Part shown: one piece after another, positions 13,201-23,280 of the stretch
Numbering within the stretch: the first letter of the stretch is position 1
Layout of the letters: each line of letters opens with the position of its first letter
Assembly: GCA_002633005.1 (NCBI GenBank)
Contig: NMRA01000451.1
Span: 1-64,000, forward strand
Direction: 5' to 3'
Source: Phoronis australis
Lineage: Eukaryota > Phoronida > Phoronidae
Length of the DNA stretch: 64,000 bases
Position numbers and translations under genes: made by a program
The notes under the pieces: model-generated
Databases searched by the model: none
Told to the model about the DNA's origin: nothing
The model's input: only the letters and a program-made list of their open reading frames with translations

Positions 13201-13878
13201 CATGGTAAGATTCTCAAGATGATTTCTCATAATTTGGACCTAGAAAGAAGTAAGGCGTTTAGCAACACCGACAGCCCGCTAATATCATTTTGCAGAGAAG
13301 GTGCAGTTGGGAAGAGGAAAGATGCAGATGGACTACATCGAGTGATTGGAAGATGGTTGTGAATGTAGGTCCAGTGGCAATATTCCCGAGCCATATTGTG
13401 ATGACTACTTGGTATTATGGTCAGATGGTACAAATACGGTCATCATAGTAGAACTTACAGAACCATGGAAATCCCGAATACTAGAGTCCAACGAGAGGAA
13501 ATGGTTTAAGTATGCAGCAATTTTCCATGATTGTTCAGTAGCTGGTTGGAAGTGTTTTTGTATGCCAGTTGAGGTAGGATGTAGAGGTTTCATCGAGAGC
13601 AGCATGTGGAGGTTGATGAATTTTCTAGGTATCAGTACAGTGTCGAGAAAGAATTTGATGCAGACAGTGATGAGATCTGCTGAAGTGGCGTGGCCGTGGC
13701 TATAATTACAGCGAGACAACAGGTGGCACTCCAAATGATGTCCGAAGCCTCATTAACATGGGGGACCCGGCATCCGAGATGATTCTAAATTAGGGGTCAA
13801 AATTATCGATGAGGTTGCATTCTAGCTGATGACAACACTTGGAGACGCAGCAAACAACAACAGTGATTCACGTAATTT
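10206..13878 (+). pseudogene. restriction-like-endonuclease LINE, near full length, decayed (copy B)
   Basis: Broken plus-strand frames line up in the order of one ORF. The N-terminal part has a CRGCMRTF zinc-finger remnant near 10510. A basic linker with KFTKELFGRETSG lies near 11200. The reverse transcriptase has VVWLDMANAYGSLPHKII (11805-11860), MTGCTISIILFVMAMN (about 11990-12035) and RAYVDYLTVTT (about 12105-12140), where the second catalytic Asp of the usual YxDD is Tyr. The C-terminal zinc finger reads CGSCGERCTLQHVLSFC near 13110-13160. The endonuclease follows with VIIVELTEPW near 13440-13475. Many frameshifts and stops make it inactive. It follows copy A head to tail. I place it with RLE-bearing LINEs (R2/NeSL/Hero-like); the exact clade is not certain. 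Confidence 0.8.
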
Positions 13879-13879
13879 T

Positions 13880-16170
13880 TTAGCTTTATTAGGAAAGATA
13901 CGGAAAGTATAAATTAGTCAGTCGGACAAACAACTGTACGGATTCGCCTGAGCCAATTGTACGGACTCGTCATGAGTAGACTTCTGAAAACTGTACGAAC
14001 ACGTCAGTCACCTTGTTAAGACTTACTAAATTTTTAACCGAAATAGATCGTTTAATTTTATAATTACCAATAGTTGTCGAGCAGTATAGTCGGATAGGTG
14101 AAAAAATGGATGTATTAGCAAATGGTGTTATGAAGTGAGAATACAAATACTAGGCTCGTGCTAGCCGCTCGCCAGCTCGCCATTGGCGAATTCTGAGCAG
14201 CACTGGAGATGGTAGGGATAAGTTCATTCGCGATTTTGGCGAATGCTTTTGCAACTTCACCATAAAAATTATTTCGGGGAAACCTACTCGCGTGTCGACT
14301 CCCATTCAGCTGGAATGAAGTCCCGCAACAAACGACGTTCTTACTTCAATTCCCCTTGAAATTACTCTTTTACCGCAACAAAATGTTTAAAAGTGTAGGG
14401 GCATCATCGCTCCTGGTAATAGCGATATCTCACTTCATATCGAGATCTCGCGTACATGTAGGTTCTGCCGCTTGTCGTCCACAAGTGACAATGTCAAAAC
14501 GACAAATAGAAGACTATCTCGGGAGCAAAGACGACCCAATCTCAGAATTGAGTACGTTTGGAGTCTACTCGAAATGGGACATTAATTACGCTTTTTTGAG
14601 TACGACTCCAGTGAGCATGATTTTGAGTATGAAATCTCGAGTATGAGTATGAGTCTGAGTACGGAGATTGGAGACCGGGCTCCATTCTCTAAGTAAATTG
14701 TTGCACTCGTAGCGTGCTTTAAGCCGGTCCGACGGGTAATTTGTCAATTTTATTTTATAATTCTTAATATTTTATACCTAAAATTGATAAGAACCAAGCG
14801 CAATGACCATTTTTAAGAAGCGTCTGAGCGTGCATCAGACACATTGTCTGGGTGTCCTGCACAGATATTACTCAATGAAGTCATGAATAACGTCACAAAC
14901 GGGAGCAAATTGTAATTTAGAAGTAGATTTCATCTCCAACTGTGACGAAAATACTGAAAAGAGAAGATATGAACCAAAAGCCTGTAGCTGTTGTAAAATG
15001 CAAATTATTCATAAATATATTGCGTGCACGTATAAGAGTCACGCGATCTGCCATCAGCATTGATAAAATATGACAAACTACACAAAACAAGCGGAACAAT
15101 CTGTGTAAACCCGCTTCTTTAAAGAATCCTCAAAAATCAGCGGGCGCATAGGACAAATATTCGCCGGAGTTCAAGTACTTTTCCATATCACGAATCTTGA
15201 TATCATTACGGCGTTTTACAGTTGCTCCCAACTTTTTCGATTCCATACTTCAACAACAAGTTGGGAAAATGACCCCTGTAGACGACTGATTAACTCGATT
15301 CTGGTATTTGTGGTTGGCGGGCCAGCTCTCTTTTGGTCGATCATTGCTCTAATCTCTAATAGCATATTTGAACATAAACCAATAGCATTTGTGAAATCAT
15401 CGTCAAATGGTGATAGTTTTTGAATCGCCGAAGTCGTCCCACTACAACTGAAGTTACGACAATCTATTCTTTCCGAACGTACCAATTCGCTCTAGGTTTG
15501 ACTGTGTTCACTCGTGGTCTGTAATAAGCCTGGTAGTTAACCCATTTATGCCCAGCGTCCCATTTATGGGACACTACAAAAATGGCCTGTCTGTTGTCAT
15601 ACCAGACAAAAGATTGTGCTTGGTAGTTAGTTAAGAAGCTAGATGTTATCACACTCCCACCACCTCTCTACGTCTGCTAAAGTAACTGAACGGGAAAACG
15701 CCGTCATGTAGAAACTAATTGTACAATAACGTACGTTGTATAACAAATATGTATACAACATGTATGTTTTCTTATTAAAAGGATTGCTATTGTGGAGAAA
15801 TTTGCCATCGAATCAGTTTAGAAGCATTTCTTTATACCATAGAAGTAGAGGAACTGGAATACCAATCCGGGATTCTGAGGCAGCTCTCCTAGATAACCAC
15901 GACAACCCGACATCTGACAACTTGCCCCTGAAGGCCCACGCTGTCCAAGTATGGAAGGCCAAGCTACTCGTATGTACTGTACATGTACGGCTATCACCAG
16001 GGATCGGTGTCAGAGTAGAATAACCAGCTTGCCGAGTAATTCTGGCAAGATATCGCCAGGTTTGCTTACACAGTAAACAACCTCCAACCCTGTTCTATAC
16101 CTTGCTTCTATTATTTCAAAACAGACTTGACATGATTTGGTTAATACGGTTTTTGTTCACCTGCGCAATG
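13880..16170. other. no gene recognised; 3' flank of the vWA-microexon gene
   Basis: The untranslated 3' end of the minus-strand host gene must begin at 16170 and run leftward, but no AATAAA (TTTATT on plus) is close; the first clear one is near 14748. A stretch at 14540-14700 repeats GAGTACGA/GAGTATGA words similar to the intron flank of the vWA exon copies at 42.5 and 62.9 kb. A palindromic TCCCATTTATGGGA lies near 15558. Nothing coding is supported. Confidence 0.4.
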
Positions 16171-16319
16171 CTAGGAAGAAGATGCTGCGGAACCAGATTT
16201 TTTGGCGCAACGGGCGACCACGCACAAGACAATAAGCACACCAACTCCGGCAATCACATAAATGGCGTAAGTCTTCACGAAAGTGCTATTTAAAGGTTCA
16301 CCAATAGTGTCCGTCGAAT
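16171..16319 (-). CDS. terminal exon: stalk end, transmembrane helix, cytoplasmic tail
   Basis: Acceptor TGTCTCTTCCAG precedes the exon. In phase 1 it reads, with the preceding G, D-STDTIGEPLNSTFVKT, then the helix YAIYVIAGVGVLIVLCVVA, then RCAKKSGSAASSS and TAG. This is a short juxtamembrane region with one N-glycosylation sequon (NST), a single hydrophobic span with a GVG motif, a basic stop-transfer RCAKK, and a small Ser/Ala tail. It fits a type I membrane protein with no signalling motif in the tail. Reading frame continues upstream of the acceptor to a Met and a hydrophobic stretch, so a stand-alone small protein is an alternative. The acceptor and the shared phase make the terminal-exon reading better. 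Confidence 0.75.
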
Positions 16320-16576
16320 CTGGAAGAGACATTTGTATTGAAAAAGCACTCCCAAAACACGTGATACTAAGCATCAGCCAGACTGAGCTCGTCAACAGCG
16401 AAGAGCGTGGGGTAAATGGCGGATTTAGGGCATGGTATGAGTAGGGGTATCGGCGAATTTTGAGTGAACTAGACAGTCTGAAAAAAGTCCGTATAGTTGT
16501 TGTGAAATAAGTTAGAATAATAGCAATGTTTTGCATATCATCTTATTATTTACGAAAATTGTCCACTAGAAGCAAA

Positions 16577-16602
<26 letters not shown>
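16577..16602. repeat. (GT)13 microsatellite
   Basis: A perfect dinucleotide run lies in the last intron of the host gene, between the terminal exon and the acidic microexon. Confidence 0.97.
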
Positions 16603-16607
<5 letters not shown>

Positions 16608-17252
16608 CACAAGTGAGTCTAAGAGACATTTTCTGAGAGATCACATTGATGCATGTTAAGAGATCACTCTACTTAGTATGCAACTGAGTTTGTTCATCAC
16701 AAGAGAAGATCAGCCAGATTTTTTCTTGCTGTATGCCCATGGTTGAGCGGACAGAAGCAACTTTTAATTGAAGCAACAATTAATGTTTTGTAGAAATACT
16801 CCGTGGACTAGATTATGAAGGTTTTCCATAAAAATTAATAATACCCTTATCTAGAAAAAGCAGCCCACTGAAAACAATGAATAGTGAGAATTCGGGTAGG
16901 ATGAAGTTGACAGGTTGTATTGTCGTGTAATGGTGTGTTTGGGTATAGATGTTTTGTAAAAAAAGCAAATATGGCCTCTGATGGGAAGACAACATTCTCG
17001 CTATGCACTGTGTCCAGCCGTGTCGGGTGTCTAATTGATTTTTGACGATTTTAGAAAGAGCAGATCAGAAACAGTGCCCAAAACAGTGAACTTCCGATTT
17101 ACTGCACCTCGACAACCTCACACCGTTGCTTCCGATTCGCTATTTGTGTTACTTTTTTGATAAAATGTCTTTTAAGGGCGTAAAAAAGTACCAGACCAAG
17201 TCAAATGTGTTGAATGTGCATGTTGTGTGAGCTCCAAAACTTAGTCACTCAC

Positions 17253-17273
17253 CTTCTTCGCCTGAATCGCCAT
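17253..17273 (-). CDS. 21-nt microexon, acidic heptad DGDSGEE
   Basis: Acceptor CCTGCGTTTGCAG, donor GTGAGTGACT. In phase 1, with G from the previous exon, it encodes DGDSGEE. It is the last microexon before the transmembrane exon and differs from the Gly/Pro heptads in being acidic, so it may mark the membrane-proximal end of the stalk. Same length and phase as the other 21-nt exons. Confidence 0.7.
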
Positions 17274-17623
17274 CTGCAAACGCAGGAAAAGCATATCAAA
17301 TATATATACAGAATATAATCATTCGTAAGAAAACCATTATTGACAATTCGTAACCTTTTCCTCCTAGAAACATGTTGAAAAGGAGATTGGTACATGTACA
17401 CTGTATGAGTGATTATTTAGGTAAGTTTCTATAACCGTGACAGTTTGCATTTTCGATTTTGGGGTCAAACTAAGAAGATAAAATTTTCACTGAAAAAGGT
17501 TGATGTGAACATTGTTTCATTCCAGGTCCCCTGTTTTTTCGAGTTATCTCAATCTGTTTCATTTCGTCACGAGGCCATATCACGTGTCTTAAATGTCAGT
17601 CAATGTGCACGAAAGTTGCTTAC

Positions 17624-17644
17624 CTCCGGCTTGCTGTCCTGAAC
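17624..17644 (-). CDS. 21-nt microexon, heptad GSGQQAG
   Basis: Acceptor CGTTGTTTTGTAG, donor GTAAGCAAC. The exon starts GTTCAGG and ends CCGGAG. In phase 1 (GGT across the junction) it reads GSGQQAG. It has a type B intron flank shared with the exon at 19689. It departs from the family at the fourth and fifth positions, where Pro is usual. Confidence 0.8.
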
Positions 17645-18631
17645 CTACAAAACAACGGAGTGTGAATTCAGAGTAACCTTATTGACATTCATGTACATCA
17701 TTTTTGCTCACGGAGGCAGCGATTTAGTTTAATTCCGCAGAAGATGGCTCCGTTAATTTTGACCAGAGCAACATCTGGGCCCAGGTGCATAAACGTTATA
17801 CGTCGTATAGCAACAGTGACATCGCATTATCACGCGTCACGTTATTGTTGTACAATGCACCTGACATCAAGCAACAGTTAAATTATCCAGCGGATAACTT
17901 TGAAGTTTTATGCAACCCATCCCTGCAGAACACACCTAACCTCAAGTCATCAAATAGTTTAAATGTTAAATGTCAACAGTGCCACTTTTTCAAGATCAAG
18001 CAAAAAAGAAACAGACAAAAAGAACCAGAAGCAAAAACGCAAGCAAACCAATGTACCCTCAAATGGTTGTATGTTGATTTGCAGTGAATTTAGGTTCCAA
18101 GACTAGGTGTTTCACACTCAATGACTAAGATCATTTGTCGATTGAATTTTGCATGCTTCAAAAGAAGCCATTTGGCTTATACGTTATGCCAGGCACGCAG
18201 AACCATGGACGTTTGAATGTGGAATTTTGGACAGGTATGAGGAACACTCCCTAAACCCATGTTAAATCAAACCAGTATTCATTGTTGCCGGGAAAAGGAG
18301 TCAAAATAAAGGTAGGCTTGAACTACATGTAACAGACTTAAAGCAGGTCTATGTGGGCAATTGTCGACATCCCAAACGTGTCTGCTCATTCCCAGCCGAT
18401 TCCAACTCTAATATATGAAGTACACTCTGATTTGCAATATCTCCAATTCGCAAAGCGCATTCTGCCAAATTAGCAAACTCAGACAATGATTGTGCTGCAT
18501 TCCAAGTCATAAGTGCCTTTGAGCTGTTTCAAGCCTTTCTTCATATCATGAAGAGTCAGAGTTGCATTGATCAAATGCATCTCCAACTGCTCTTGATTGT
18601 TTGTCCAATTAAAATAGTTTCACTTATTTAC

Positions 18632-18652
18632 CTCCGGCTACCGGCCCTGAAC
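18632..18652 (-). CDS. 21-nt microexon, heptad GSGPVAG
   Basis: Acceptor AGTCTACTTTTGTAG, donor GTAAATAAGTG (weaker than its sisters). It reads GSGPVAG in phase 1. Frame 0 would give a stop (TAG) inside the exon, so phase 1 or 2 is required, which supports the phase assignment made from the neighbours. Type A flank. Confidence 0.8.
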
Positions 18653-19368
18653 CTACAAAAGTAGACTGTGTGAATTTAAGAGCGACATAAGTGACACATA
18701 CATTAAAAACGCTTGAAAGTCGGTTTAAGACCATTTCCATATAAGGTAGCGTGCAATTTTTTAGTTAGAGTTTCCGAATCAACAGAGTGAAGCAAATGTC
18801 CAAGAGCCAACATAACTGTGGCAACAAAATAAGTAAGTCATTTAAATACCTTCTCGGTTGACGTCATCAGAGGAAAGTGGCAATAAAAAACTTGAGACCA
18901 GATTATGTGACAAATGCGGAATAAATGAAATTTGAGAAGAAACATAATGTAATTAAGCCATCACTTTCGGAAACGCAATTGGAGGCGCTGCCAAATTAGT
19001 AGTTCCAGGTAAAGATTGTTTCATTCCAAGTCCAATGTCTTTTCTAGTTTCACCAAGAACAAGACAGACTCGAAAATTCTGAGAAAAAGCTCCGTGTGGC
19101 AAGCCTACAGGTTTATACCATTGGCGACAGAGGTACAACTTGTGTTTATTCTGTTGTATACTTGGATGTTGCAGTGCCGGTCGTACAGTACCTCCCACCT
19201 GCAAAGTGCATTCTGCTAAATTGGCAAACTCAGACAATGATTGCTACTTTCTAAGTAAGGAGCCCCTTTCAGTTGTTTCAAGCCACTCTTTATCACGACG
19301 AGGAAGCGTTGCATTTCTCGAATATATCTGCAACTGCATGTTCAGATTCAAATTGTCAGTGTACTTAC

Positions 19369-19389
19369 CCCCGACTCCCGGCCCTGAAC
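19369..19389 (-). CDS. 21-nt microexon, heptad GSGPGVG
   Basis: Acceptor CTCTATTTTTGTAG, donor GTAAGTACAC (consensus). It reads GSGPGVG in phase 1. It lies 280 bp from the next microexon at 19689, one of the shortest introns of the gene. Type A flank. Confidence 0.8.
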
Positions 19390-19688
19390 CTACAAAAATA
19401 GAGTAAACGAATTAACAATACCTACACGGTTGATGTCGTCAGAGGAAAGTGACAATAAAAAACCTGCGACCACATCATGTGATACATGCATAATACACGA
19501 CATCTGAGAACAAACATCATGTAATTAAGTCGTCACTTTCGGAAACGCAATAGGAGGCGCTACCAAATTAGTAGTCTGGGGTAAAGATCGTTTCATTCCC
19601 AGTATCTTCGAGTTGTCTTAATGTATTCCATTTCACCACGAGTCCATGTTGTGTGTCTTAAATTTCAGTCCAAGTCCACGATGCTTAC

Positions 19689-19709
19689 CTCCGGCTCCCG
19701 GTCTTGAAC
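19689..19709 (-). CDS. 21-nt microexon, heptad GSRPGAG
   Basis: Acceptor CCATTTTTTATAG, donor GTAAGCATC. It reads GSRPGAG in phase 1. Type B flank, paired by duplication with the exon at 17624; the pair differ at positions 3 to 5 of the heptad. Confidence 0.8.
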
Positions 19710-20659
19710 CTATAAAAAATGGAGTGTGAATTCAGGGTACCCTTATTGTCATAGACCAATTGTCTGAAGGAGGCGGAGATTTAAGGTTAGTTCCGCAGAA
19801 ATTAGTTCCCTCAGTTTTGTACAAAGCAACATCTGCTGTGGGGCAAAACGTGGGAATGGAACGCAATTACAGATTAAGTAGCAAAGTCATCAAATAATTC
19901 AAATATTAACTGACAAAGAGAACCTGAAGCAAAGAAGCAAACAAACCAATACACCCTCAGATGTTTTTAAGTTGATTGGTAGTGAATTTAGACATTGATA
20001 CTTGATGTTTGACACTCGATGACTCAGCTCATTTGCCAATTGAACTCTGCACGCTGCAAAACTTCAGTACTACAAAAGAAGGTATTTTGCCTATATCCGA
20101 AACGTTCAATCGGTACACTAGCCGATGTGCCTATATTTGGAGGTTTTTGGTTTTTAATTAGTGGAATCTTGGATAGGTAAACGGAGCACTCCCTAAAGCC
20201 ATGTCACATCAAACTTTTACTCATTATGGCATCGAAAACGAGTAATAAACTAGGATTGGACTAAATGTTACATAACCGAAGCAGTTCTCCGAGGACTATG
20301 GTCGGTATCCGAAACGTATCTGTTCGTTTTTACACGACTTCAAATCGTTTCACCAAGGACAAGACAATTTAGAGAATGAGCTTCGTGTGACAGGCCTATA
20401 CCAGGTTTATACCTTGACCTCTTGTATTCTGTACACTCCGATTTGCAGTGCCGGTCGTGCATTATCTCTTACGTGCAAAGCACATTAAAACAAACTTGGA
20501 CAATGAATGATATATTCCAGTTCAGAAGTCCTTTTGAGCTGTTTGAAGCCACTCGTTTCATATTATGACGAGTCAGTGTTGACAGTCTCGATTGTCTCTC
20601 CAACTTCACGTTGTTTTGCTCTTGATTTTTGTTCAATTAACAATGTATCAGTTGCTTAC

Positions 20660-20680
20660 CTCCGGCTCTCGGCCCTGAAC
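20660..20680 (-). CDS. 21-nt microexon, heptad GSGPRAG
   Basis: Acceptor CCTTCTTTTGCAG, donor GTAAGCAACTG. It reads GSGPRAG in phase 1. Type A flank. It belongs to the B-A block 19.6-20.7 kb that duplicates 17.5-18.65 kb. Confidence 0.8.
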
Positions 20681-20926
20681 CTGCAAAAGAAGGGAATATG
20701 AAGTCAGGACGATATAAGTGTCAACTCAAACGGTTTACAAGGCGGTTTAAGAATAATTCCATAGGACTTGCAACCTTTTCGTACGTACAAACTACTTCCC
20801 GGCAACAAACACTATAAAACCATTTACACATATTCGGAAAGTGACAATAAAAAACGCAAATACATTACAGTATGTGTTACACATAAAATAAACGACATTC
20901 GATACCAATCATAGTTAAATCGCAAC

Positions 20927-20947
20927 TTTTAGGAACCTTTCAACAAC
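20927..20947 (-). pseudogene. relic of a lost heptad microexon
   Basis: The acceptor flank common to the family is present (on plus, CAACCTACAAAACAAATAGAG, as at 17644 and 19389). The adjacent 21 bases no longer encode the heptad, and no donor follows. It sits at the expected place in a duplicated unit. It appears to be a dead cassette, showing gain and loss in the array. Confidence 0.45.
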
Positions 20948-21592
20948 CTACAAAACAAATAGAGTGACATTCAGAATGCACTTGCTTTCAAATGTCCAAG
21001 CGCTAACGTAAGCATGGCAACAAACATAATTAAATCACTTGCATAATCGGTTGACGTTATCAAAAGAAGATGGCAATAAAAGTTTGCGTATGCTATACGT
21101 GATACATGCAGATTAAACGGCATCTGACAGCAAACGCAATTAAATCCCATGTGGCAGAGGCTAGAATAAGCTTGCAATTTTGAGATGGTTAGCAGGCAGT
21201 CGAATTTCCCCATGGCTCATAACCATATAAGCACCATAAAGTTTGGGCACTAGAATTTAGCCGAGCGCAGCCTCCCAACTTCATTGTTTTAAATCCAAAC
21301 GAAATCTGCATGCAGCTCTCTCAGCCCTCCGAAGCCTTATCTTTCATTGAGCCTGTTAAATTGTCCTTGTGAGCGGTGAATTGGCGACAGGATTGCCAAA
21401 ACAAACTCAAAAGCCTGAATTCAAAGAGGTTAAATGGTGAACATGGCGGATTTCAGTTGTGCTTTAACTTGTACGCCTGTCGAAGACTAAAGTTTCGAGT
21501 TTCATCAACCCCTATCTGAAAGCCAGGAATTGTACCCCAAATTTGAATGATTGGGGTTTCTAAAATTAACCATAACGCTTAATCGTCGTGAG

Positions 21593-21634
21593 AGACCGTC
21601 CCGAGTTGGTATGTGGTGCAACTCGGGACGGTCT
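21593..21634. repeat. perfect 16-bp inverted repeat with 10-nt loop
   Basis: AGACCGTCCCGAGTTG (21593-21608) is followed by GTATGTGGTG and by the exact reverse complement (21619-21634). The stem is GC-rich in AT-rich surroundings. It lies inside the large intron between the exons at 26129 and 20660. No terminator-like T run follows in the gene's direction. Confidence 0.85.
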
Positions 21635-23280
21635 GGGGTCTACAGAAAACCATAGTTCAACTGTGAGTCTACACCACTGTGATAAACGAGAGTAGTTTTA
21701 CTTGCTGCGTCAGCTGATGGTATGCTTATCTCTTTTATGACACACAATGTGCGACTGGGCAAAGCGTTTTCAAAATAATGTGGATAAATCAGTGGAGTGT
21801 GAAACCCCTGAGGTCCCTGTCAAGTCCCCACGGCAATTTTACGTTATGTTACCACTTTGTTGTGTTATTGTTTCTTATGAATTTAATTGAAAGAACAGGC
21901 ATATCCTGTATTTGATCTTGACACGATTACATGTACGTGCTACTCTATTTGGAACAATCGGCTTTTGCCGGAAATTCCCGATGTCTGACCGCACATTTAG
22001 TCGCGGGAAATAGCGTATCGGCAACTGCCGGATTTCAAATTTAGGCCTCTGTTAGTATCCCGCCACCGTGGTTCTTCGGTTATAAACAACGTTGTGTATC
22101 TGTCCTATCCCTTACAGTAAATGCCAAAAAAACATGCAGTTTTCAGCAACTGCATTTGTTGGTTTTCTGAAAATGCCACGGGTCAGCCAGTTTGCGGAAC
22201 GCGTTGTTAGTAAGATGCCATGTCGCTCCAGACATTTATTTTTCGCATACACATTTTTAGTGTTACACCAATACAGCACAGTAGTTGAAATCAGGGTTAA
22301 TTCAACAGTATTTAGCAATGCAAAGAGTTGCTGAGATGTCGGAAATATACTCTTACTAAGGGCGCGCACATTTACTGCACGCCACCAAAACAGACTCACA
22401 CGCACTCTTACCACGAAAAAATAAGGCAGCGTTAATAAGTCATCAGAGGACGTTGCCCAGTCACTTGCATTGGACATTGTCTCTGAAAGATTACCACTTT
22501 TGGTCGGAGTCGTGGTTCCTTGGTAAAAGTGTGCATTAGAATACGAAGATGTTCTTTAACCCCGCTTTAACGTTCAATGCAAATGCATTTACACGTTTGG
22601 ATATGGCAACAGTTCACAAACTCCTGTAAACCATTACCCCTGAAACAAAAAATACTTCTTCCATCTTCGTGGAACCTCCAGACTTTTAGCTTGAATCTTC
22701 AACTAACATATCTTACGATACTGTGATAGTTCAGGCGGTTTGGGTATGTATTACAGTAATGGCTAAATTGCCACACGTAAAAGATGTTGTTACAATTTTT
22801 GCCAGCATTCATGATCCTAATTGGCAAAGTGTTGACATTTTGGGCCTGCACACCACACCACGGTCCGGCACTTGTCGAACATAGAAGAGCTGCAGGATTA
22901 CGTCAACTTACACTGACCACAGTGCAACCTACAATCCAGAGCCATATCATAGCTTGGGATCGATTTTTGCCGGTGATATGGGGAAGAAACGTTGTATACT
23001 CGAGAGCCTGTCCATCAGAAGAGCGAGTGGTACGGTCAAGAGCCGTGACGTGAGTCAGTGCTAACTCTTTCTAAAAATTATGTCATCATGATATGTGTCC
23101 CAAGTCGGTGACTTCATAAAATGACTGCAAAACCACCTAATCATCATTTTGCGAAAAAACACAAACACTGAGTGTCGAAAATGCCTTACATTAAACATTA
23201 TAAGGAGTGCCACTACGTTTATGTTACGGGGAAACCAAAAAGACTGACAGCCTGATCTAATTCCAACGTTCAAGCCTGAG

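Larger units (their letters stand above)
17480..21150 (-). repeat. segmental duplications carrying 21-nt microexons
   Basis: Introns around the heptad exons are copies of each other. Type B flanks (about 17510-17650 and 19590-19715) share GTTTCATTCC, CGAGTTrTCT and TGTGTCTTAAATkTCAGTC before the exon. Type A flanks (18390-18655, 19020-19395, 20335-20690) share CAAACTCAGACAATGATT-like words and a GCTGTTTCAAGCC block. A third module with CGGTTGACGTCATCAGAGGAAAGTGGCAATAAAA-like words (in pieces) occurs near 18855, 19430, 20825 and 21050. A fourth pairs 17740-18170 with 19790-20080. The order B-A, A, B-A implies duplication of a two-exon block plus a single unit. Confidence 0.8.
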
